Source: Methylibium petroleiphilum PM1
Lineage (GTDB): Bacteria > Pseudomonadota > Gammaproteobacteria > Burkholderiales > Burkholderiaceae_C
Direction of reading: 5' to 3'
Length of the DNA: 64,000 bases
Assembly (NCBI RefSeq): GCF_000015725.1
Contig: NC_008825.1
Span: forward strand, 1,798,001 to 1,862,000
Below the pieces are notes generated by a model. That model had not been told where the DNA came from and searched no databases. It saw only the letters and a program-made list of their open reading frames with translations. Shown piece by piece: positions 58,528 through 64,000 of this stretch (positions are counted from its first letter, which is position 1; the number at the start of each line of letters is the position of its first letter). A program made the translations under genes and the position numbers.

Positions 58528-61461
58528 ATGAACGAATCCCAGCCTCTGCTGATCCGTTTCGGCGACTTCGAACTCGACGAGGCGAACGCCATGCTCAAGC
58601 GCCACGAGCAGGCGCTGGATCTGCCGCCGCGGGCGTTCTCGGTGCTGTGCGAGCTGGTGCGGCGCCCCGGGCAACTGGTGACGAAGGACATGCTGCTCGA
58701 CGCCGTCTGGGGGCATCACCACGTCAGCGAATCGGTGCTGAAGTCGGCCGTGCGGACGTTGCGGGCCGCTTTCGACGACGACGCGAGAGCGCCGAGATTC
58801 ATCGAGACCGCCTCGCGGCGCGGCTACCGGTTCATCGCGGTGCCCGGCCCCGAGCGGCGTCCCACTTCGGTCGCTCGCTCGAACGACGGTTCGGCCGTGC
58901 CGGTCGTGGAAGCGCCGGCAGTCTCCGGGACCTCGGGCGGCACCCGGTTGGTCGGGCGCGGCGCGGCGCTGGATCGGCTGCATGCGGCGTGGGATCGCGC
59001 CCGGGCGGGGCAGCACCAGTTGTGCTGGCTGGCCGGCGAGGCCGGGGTCGGCAAGACGACCCTGGTCGACGACTTTGCGGCCTCGCTCGGCCCGGTCGCG
59101 TTCGCGCAGGGGCAATGTGTCGAGCAACACGGCCCAAGCGAGCCGTACCTGCCGGTGCTCGAGGCCCTGGCCACGCTGTGTCGCGCCGATCCCGCGCTGG
59201 CCACTTTGCTGCGCAGCGTCGCACCGACCTGGCTGCTGCAGCTGCCGTGGCTGTGCAGCGAGGCCGAGCGCGACAGCCTGCGCCGTGAACTGGCCGGCAC
59301 GAGCCAGGCCCGCATGCTGCGGGAGTTCGGCGAACTGCTGGACCGCTGTACCCAGGACCGGCCGCTGCTGCTGGTCACCGAGGACCTGCACTGGAGTGAT
59401 CAGGCCACCGTGACCCTGCTCAACCATGTGGCACGCCGGCGCGGCAAGGCCTGCTGGATGTGGCTGGCCACCTTCCGTGCGGCCGAGGTGATCGCCGAAG
59501 ACCATCCGTTGAAGGCCGTGCGGCACGAACTGCGGCTGCACCGGCTGGTGGACGAAATCCTGCTCGATCCGTTCTCGGAGCGTGAACTGGCCGCCTATGT
59601 GTCGCGGCGGCTCGGTGGTATCGCCGGGTCCGAGTCCTTCGTGCAGGCGCTGCACCGCCACACCGACGGATTGCCCCTGTTCGTGGCGAACGTCGTCGAC
59701 GAACTGCTGACCCAGGGCGCGCTGCATGCCGGCGCCGTGGTGCGTGACGCCCCGCTTGCCTTCGAGACGCTGTCGGTACCGGAGAGCCTGGCGGGCATCA
59801 TGGAGCGGCAGATCCTTCGCCTTCCGGCCGACCAGATCGCGCTGCTGGAGGCTGCCAGCGCGTGCGGCGTCGAATTCAGTCCGACGGTGGTGGCGCAGGT
59901 GCTTGCGCGGAATGTCGACGAGGTGGCACGGCAATGCGACCTGCTGGCCGGACGACAGCAATGGCTGGTGCCGGCCATCGAGGAGCACGCCGCAGCCGAC
60001 GCGGCGGCGCCCCGCTACGCCTTCCGTCATGCGCTGGTTCGTCATGTGTTCCACGACCGCATGGGCGCGCTGGCACGGGCTCAGCTGCACCGCCGTGTCG
60101 CGCTGGTGCTGGCCGGTGCTGCGGCATCCGGGGCCGTCGTCTCGGCCGCCGAGCTAGCGACGCAGTTCGAACTGGGGCAGGACCCTGACGCGGCGCTGCC
60201 CCACGTCGCAGCGGCTGCGGCCGCCGCGTTGCAGCAGTTCGCGCCGGCCGACGCCTTGCGCCTCGCCGACCGCGGGCTGGCGATCGCCCGTCGCCGCCGA
60301 TCCGGCGCGTCGGGGCAGGACGTGCTGGCCACGCTGCACACCTTGCGCGGCGCGGCAGCAGCGCAGCTGGTGGGGGTCAGCGCGGACGAGACGCTGCAGT
60401 CGTTCGAGCAGGCGCAGGCGGCCCTGGGTGGCTTGCCGACACATCCGCTGCGCAGCATGGCGCTGCACGGGCTGGGGCTGGGGCTGTTCCTGCGCGGCGC
60501 ACTCGCCCCGGCGCGCGAGCTGGCGCAGCGCAGCCTCGCGCAGGCGCTGCAACGCGACGACGCTGTGCTGGTGGTGACGGCCTGCGACCTGCTCGGGCAG
60601 ATGCTCAAGCTCGAAGGCCCGCCGCTCGAAGCGATCGCCGTGCTTGAGCAGGGCATCCAGGCGGCAGCGGGGCTCGACGAGCAGACGCTGCAGACGGCCT
60701 TCGTGCTCGACCCGCTCGTCAACATGCAGGCCGCGCTGGCGATCCCGTTGCTGCTGGCCGGCTTCGACCAGCGTGCAAAGGTCCAGTCCGAGCTGGCGCT
60801 GGCACGTGCCCGGGCCCTGAAGCAGCCCATGGCACGCATGATTTCGACCTGGCTGGCGGCGCTGTGCGAACTGCGCCGCGACGACCGAGTCCAGGTTGCT
60901 GCCCTCGCGGCGCAGTTGAGCGCGATCACCGACGAGGGTGCGTTGGCGCATGGCGAAGGCCCCAGCCAGTGGTTCCGCGGCCTGGTGCAGGCCTGGTCGG
61001 ACGCGCCTGCGGAGGGCTACGCACAGATAGCCCGCGCTTACAGACGCTACGCGCAGGTCGGCATGTCGTACGGCTCGTCGGAGGTGCTGGGCTATGCCAC
61101 CGAGGCGTTGATCCTCGCGCGGGACGGCGCTCGCGCGCTGCAGCAGGCTGAAGAGGCACTCGACATGGCGGCGCGCCTGGAGGACCACTCCTACCGGGTC
61201 CGGCTGCTGCTGCTGAAGCGGCACGCTCTGCTGGCTCAAGGCGCGGAGCGAGACGCCGCCGCCGCCGCCCGGGAGGCCCTGGCCGAAGCTCGCCGCCAGC
61301 GATCCCCGTGGCTCGAAATGACCGTCCTGGTCGAACTCTGCGACGGTCCGCACGCGGACACCGGGGACGTCGAGGCATTGCGCAAGGTGGTCACCGGCAT
61401 GCCGGCGGGCAGCACTGCACCGTTGATGAACCGCGCCCGCGCCTTGCTGGGCGACCGCTGA
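58528..61461 (+). CDS. Large winged-helix, AAA-ATPase, helical-repeat regulator
   Basis: This 977-residue protein has an OmpR-type winged helix at about 7-105 (LPPRAFSVLCELVRRPG, SRRGYRFIAVPG). A predicted ATPase follows, with Walker A GEAGVGKTT (170-178) and Walker B region LLLVTEDLHWSD. A long helical, TPR-like C-terminal half makes up the rest. Such proteins sense a signal through the repeats and switch a promoter. It is divergent from the monooxygenase. No strong ribosome binding site is visible, so translation may be weak. Confidence 0.8.
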   Translation: MNESQPLLIRFGDFELDEANAMLKRHEQALDLPPRAFSVLCELVRRPGQLVTKDMLLDAVWGHHHVSESVLKSAVRTLRAAFDDDARAPRFIETASRRGYRFIAVPGPERRPTSVARSNDGSAVPVVEAPAVSGTSGGTRLVGRGAALDRLHAAWDRARAGQHQLCWLAGEAGVGKTTLVDDFAASLGPVAFAQGQCVEQHGPSEPYLPVLEALATLCRADPALATLLRSVAPTWLLQLPWLCSEAERDSLRRELAGTSQARMLREFGELLDRCTQDRPLLLVTEDLHWSDQATVTLLNHVARRRGKACWMWLATFRAAEVIAEDHPLKAVRHELRLHRLVDEILLDPFSERELAAYVSRRLGGIAGSESFVQALHRHTDGLPLFVANVVDELLTQGALHAGAVVRDAPLAFETLSVPESLAGIMERQILRLPADQIALLEAASACGVEFSPTVVAQVLARNVDEVARQCDLLAGRQQWLVPAIEEHAAADAAAPRYAFRHALVRHVFHDRMGALARAQLHRRVALVLAGAAASGAVVSAAELATQFELGQDPDAALPHVAAAAAAALQQFAPADALRLADRGLAIARRRRSGASGQDVLATLHTLRGAAAAQLVGVSADETLQSFEQAQAALGGLPTHPLRSMALHGLGLGLFLRGALAPARELAQRSLAQALQRDDAVLVVTACDLLGQMLKLEGPPLEAIAVLEQGIQAAAGLDEQTLQTAFVLDPLVNMQAALAIPLLLAGFDQRAKVQSELALARARALKQPMARMISTWLAALCELRRDDRVQVAALAAQLSAITDEGALAHGEGPSQWFRGLVQAWSDAPAEGYAQIARAYRRYAQVGMSYGSSEVLGYATEALILARDGARALQQAEEALDMAARLEDHSYRVRLLLLKRHALLAQGAERDAAAAAREALAEARRQRSPWLEMTVLVELCDGPHADTGDVEALRKVVTGMPAGSTAPLMNRARALLGDR

Positions 61462-61563
61462 GCGGGGTATCGCCCGCGCACTCGACACCGAATCGACACC
61501 GATTCGGCACGACTGCCCGGCGCAGGGCGCTTACGCTGGCCCATCTCGATCGAACGCACCGCC

Positions 61564-61791
61564 ATGACACTGAACGCCGTCCCCTCCCATCCCGGCAGCC
61601 TGTGCTACGTGCTCAAGCTGCACCGCGATTCGCGTCCCGCGCAAGGCCTGATCGCGGGCCTGATCGAACATGTCGCCACGGGCGAATCGGTCCCGTTCGA
61701 CGATGCCGCGCAACTCGTCGCGGCGCTGCTGGCGCATGCGGCCACGGACGCGGCGCAATCCTGTCACCAAACCCGAGGGGAGCCGTCGTGA
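61564..61791 (+). CDS. Small conserved protein, 75 residues
   Basis: A soluble 75-residue protein contains GSLCYVLKLHRDSRP and RLIEHVATGE-like segments (GLIEHVATGESVPFDD). Its last bases overlap the ASCH-domain gene (GTGA), so the two are co-translated. I recognise it only as a small conserved hypothetical. No catalytic residues are clear. Confidence 0.55.
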   Translation: MTLNAVPSHPGSLCYVLKLHRDSRPAQGLIAGLIEHVATGESVPFDDAAQLVAALLAHAATDAAQSCHQTRGEPS

Positions 61792-62282
61792 TCCCGCCGT
61801 CGATGCGCACGATCTGGGAAGCGTATGGCGCTGCCATCGGGAGGGACCGCTCGTCCGACTTCTACGAGCCGTTCCACTTCCACGACAACAATCAGGGCGC
61901 CCTGGAACTCGCGACGCTGGTGCTGCAAGGCACCAAGCGCGGCAGTGCCAGCCTGGTCTGGACCTACGAGCACGACAACAAGCGGCCGCCGTGGCCCGGC
62001 AGCCTCAGCATCATGACCGACTGGCTCGGCACCCCGCTGGGCATCATCGAAACACGCACGATCGAAGCTGTCCCGTTCGACGACGTCACGGCGGAATTCG
62101 CGGCAAGCGAGGGGGAGGGGGATCTGTCGCTTCGATACTGGCGGCAGGGCCACTGGGACTACTTCACGCGAGAATGCAGGCGCATCGGCCGCCGGCCCGA
62201 CCCCAGGATGCTCGTATTCTGCGAGCGCTTCGACCTGGTGTTTGCCATGAACCCCGGCGTCCCTCACGCCCCGGCCTCCTGA
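61788..62282 (+). CDS. ASCH-domain protein
   Basis: This 164-residue protein matches ASCH: LVLQGTKRGSASLVWTYEH, SIMTDWLGTPLGIIETR and EGEGDLSLRYWRQGHWDYF. ASCH domains resemble RNA-binding PUA folds and some act as nucleotide hydrolases. GTG at 61788 follows GAGGGGAG and overlaps the small gene's stop. ATG at 61803 is an alternative. Confidence 0.85.
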   Translation: MIPPSMRTIWEAYGAAIGRDRSSDFYEPFHFHDNNQGALELATLVLQGTKRGSASLVWTYEHDNKRPPWPGSLSIMTDWLGTPLGIIETRTIEAVPFDDVTAEFAASEGEGDLSLRYWRQGHWDYFTRECRRIGRRPDPRMLVFCERFDLVFAMNPGVPHAPAS

Positions 62283-62892
62283 GCGTCCGCTCATCGGCAG
62301 GACGCAGGGCCGCTCCTACAACTGCTTTGGGTCGACAGTGACCCATCGCGCCGAGGATGAGCAGTCGTTCGCCTTGGCGCCGACGAGGCTTGACCTAGTT
62401 TGGTGGGCCTGGGCCGCCGGCCGCCGCAGGTCGCCGGCAATGTCAGCAGTACCCGTTCAATAGGGCCGTCGTTGCGCCAGCCCGTTCTAGGCCGAACGAC
62501 CGCAAGATGACTACGACCGTGAGCTCGAGGGCTGGCGCCGACAGACCGCAATCGCTGCGCTGCTGCCGCCCAGGCTGGCGTCGCGACGTGCGGCAGCGGG
62601 GTCGAGCGGGCAGGTTCAAGCCGGCAGGAAGAAGTCGGGCAAGCAGCGCGGAGCGGCGGCGCGCTACAGTCGAGCCGATGAAGTGTAGCCAGCGAAGCGC
62701 TTGCTCTAGACCTGACGGTACTTTGGACGGTAAATCGCCGATTCGAGCCCTTGGCTCCCTCGGCTATTGATCATTGAGTGGGAATAGGGCGATCTGCAGC
62801 GGGGCGGGTGTCGTCGCACGGCAGCTTTGCCTCGTCAGATCAGATCGGCGCGGGTTGACAACGACTTGCGGTGGTGCCTCGATTGAATATAA
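62283..62892. other. Gene-poor stretch before the iron uptake genes
   Basis: About 610 bases between the ASCH gene and the Fur box carry only short, Arg-rich frames with no recognised family. No RNA gene is obvious. The last 60 bases are AT-rich and likely promoter. Confidence 0.4.
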
Positions 62893-62911
62893 GATAACGC
62901 GAATTATTATC
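62893..62911. promoter_or_regulatory. Fur box upstream of a TonB receptor operon
   Basis: GATAACGCGAATTATTATC agrees with the 19-bp Fur consensus at about 15 positions. It lies in an AT-rich island about 30 bases before the small membrane protein gene. Iron-replete Fur would be expected to repress both downstream genes. Confidence 0.7.
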
Positions 62912-62940
62912 ATTCGCGGTATTTTTGATCGAACCATCCC

Positions 62941-63138
62941 ATGGATTCAATTGCCGCCCGCCTTTGGGTTTGGCCGGTCGTTCTGGGTGTCTTGACGGCT
63001 ACCGGCCTCGTGTCGGCGTTGTTGTCGGATGCCTGGGGCGACGTGTGGTCGTGGTTCGCGCTCAGTGTGCCGGTTGCGGTCATGACTTGGCATGGCGCAC
63101 GCCGACGCGTGCGGCCCGCCACCGATCGAACCCCCTAA
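62941..63138 (+). CDS. Small membrane protein preceding a siderophore receptor
   Basis: This 65-residue protein has two hydrophobic segments (WVWPVVLGVLTATGLVSALL and WFALSVPVAVMTWHG) and a basic tail. Similar small proteins precede TonB-dependent siderophore receptors in related bacteria. The function is unknown. It is ten bases from the receptor gene and shares its Fur box. Confidence 0.7.
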   Translation: MDSIAARLWVWPVVLGVLTATGLVSALLSDAWGDVWSWFALSVPVAVMTWHGARRRVRPATDRTP

Positions 63139-63148
63139 GGAACAGACG

Positions 63149-64000
63149 ATGAGAACACTCGCCCCCGTGGCGCTGGCTGCGGCTATGGCCTGTCAGCTCC
63201 CCGCCGCGTACGCGCAATCCGAAACGCCATCGGCCCCGGCCGACGCGAACGCCACCGTGACGCTGCCGCCGATCACCGTGAAGGCCAGTGCCGACGCCTC
63301 GGCGCAAGGGCTGTCCCCGGCGTTTCCGGGCGGGCAGGTGGCGCGCGGCGGGCGCGCCGGCATCCTCGGCACCAAGGACAACCTGGACACGCCGTTCAGC
63401 ATCACCAGCTACACCAACGAACTGATCCAGGATCGCCAGGCCAGGAGCGTCGGCGACGTGCTGCAGAACGATCCGGGCGTGCGCGTGGCGCGCGGCTTCG
63501 GCAACTTCCAGGAGTCGTACTTCATCCGCGGCTTCATCCTCGGCTCCGACGACGTGGCCTACAACGGCCTGTACAACCTGCTGCCGCGCCAGTACATCGC
63601 GACGGAATTGTTCGAGCGCGTGGAGGTGTTGCGTGGCGCGTCGGCCTTCCTGTCCGGCGCCACGCCGTCGGGGGGTGGCCTCGGCGGCAGCATCAACCTG
63701 CTGCCCAAGCGCGCCTCCAACGAAGACCTGAACCGCGTGACGGTCGGCGCGGCCAGCGGGCCGCAGGGCAGCGCGGCCGTGGACATTTCCCGTCGCTTCG
63801 GTCCGGACCGGAGCACCGGCTTGCGCCTGAACGCGGCTTACCGTGATGGTGACACCGCGGTCGACGAGGAAAAGACCCGTCTCGGCCTCGTCTCGTTGGG
63901 CGCGGACTGGCGCAGCCGCGACGTGCGACTGTCCGGCGACATCGGCTTCCAGGACAACCGGCTGAAGCGCACCCGCAGCAGCGTGACGCTGGGCGATTTC
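63149..64000 (+). CDS. TonB-dependent siderophore receptor (N-terminal 284 residues, runs off the window)
   Basis: The gene starts at ATG 63149 and stays open to the window end. It has a Sec signal peptide (cleavage near residue 22) and a TonB-box-like start (VTLPPITVKA). The plug domain carries RSVGDVLQNDPGVRV and FYIRGF-like SYFIRGF, then VEVLRGASAFLSGA near 160. It should import a ferric siderophore across the outer membrane. The barrel is not in the window. Confidence 0.88.
   Translation, partial: MRTLAPVALAAAMACQLPAAYAQSETPSAPADANATVTLPPITVKASADASAQGLSPAFPGGQVARGGRAGILGTKDNLDTPFSITSYTNELIQDRQARSVGDVLQNDPGVRVARGFGNFQESYFIRGFILGSDDVAYNGLYNLLPRQYIATELFERVEVLRGASAFLSGATPSGGGLGGSINLLPKRASNEDLNRVTVGAASGPQGSAAVDISRRFGPDRSTGLRLNAAYRDGDTAVDEEKTRLGLVSLGADWRSRDVRLSGDIGFQDNRLKRTRSSVTLGDF

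Noticed and set aside
56917-60090. A 1057-residue reading frame on the minus strand
   Set aside because: Only the part after ATG 58389 is conserved monooxygenase sequence; the rest runs antisense to the regulator gene.

Overview
The window is very GC-rich, gene-dense DNA. Its protein families (NarXL with a Dnr-like regulator, NarK-NarGHJI, NnrS proteins, HPF/YqhA/Bax-inhibitor stress genes, a Fur-box TonB receptor) suggest a Burkholderiales-type betaproteobacterium able to respire nitrate. This is inferred from gene content; no rRNA or other taxonomic marker is present, and I saw no tRNA gene.

1-10.2 kb (all minus strand): the remains of an integrative conjugative element. It encodes a VirB8-VirB9-VirB10-VirB11-VirD4 block, an OmpA-like lipoprotein, a KfrB/LPD7 protein and a DUF1173 protein. 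A probable Hachiman-type defence pair (HamA nuclease and the start of its partner) lies at the window edge. The transfer machinery looks dead: VirD4 appears to have lost its Walker B region by an in-frame deletion, and no VirB1-B7 genes lie upstream of virB8. There the element abuts a fatty acid desaturase gene cut after its first His box.

10.8-13.2 kb: an ACT_3 protein, a LuxR-type regulator and poorly recognised ORFs.

13.2-41.3 kb: an anaerobic and nitrate respiration region. A translationally coupled SirB2-hemerythrin-NarX-NarL set diverges from an AsnC/siroheme-decarboxylase-like gene. Next come a Dnr-like Crp/Fnr regulator and the class III ribonucleotide reductase set nrdD/nrdG, with a perfect NrdR-box palindrome. 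In this set the glycyl-radical domain is a separate 63-residue protein, and the large NrdD subunit carries an in-frame amber codon. After a chemotaxis receptor, a second hemerythrin, a cupin and NnrS-like genes comes one long minus-strand array: three narK transporters, narGHJI, a parvulin, a carbonic anhydrase and nnrS. Four sequences resembling TTGAT-N4-ATCAA sit at the expected promoters, which fits control by the Dnr-like regulator encoded here.

41.4-43.1 kb: a complete IS1182-family element with terminal inverted repeats and a 4-bp target duplication (GACT), inserted about 200 bp upstream of the nar operon's Fnr/Dnr box.

43.6-53.9 kb: an envelope and stress cluster with CopD, ExoD, a Ca2+/Na+ antiporter, an NhaR-like regulator, a phosphodiesterase, a lipid kinase, YqhA, DUF3616, HPF, Bax-inhibitor and zinc-ribbon proteins. 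Two paralogous TerB-like proteins bracket the last part of it.

54.0-64.0 kb: a lone tyrosine recombinase lies between inverted copies of a 39-bp repeat. It is followed by a VOC / DJ-1 / lipoprotein / FAD monooxygenase group, in which the monooxygenase carries a C-terminal DUF1127 domain. A divergent 977-residue winged-helix/ATPase regulator and an ASCH pair come next. At the right edge is a Fur-box-preceded small membrane protein with a truncated TonB-dependent siderophore receptor.
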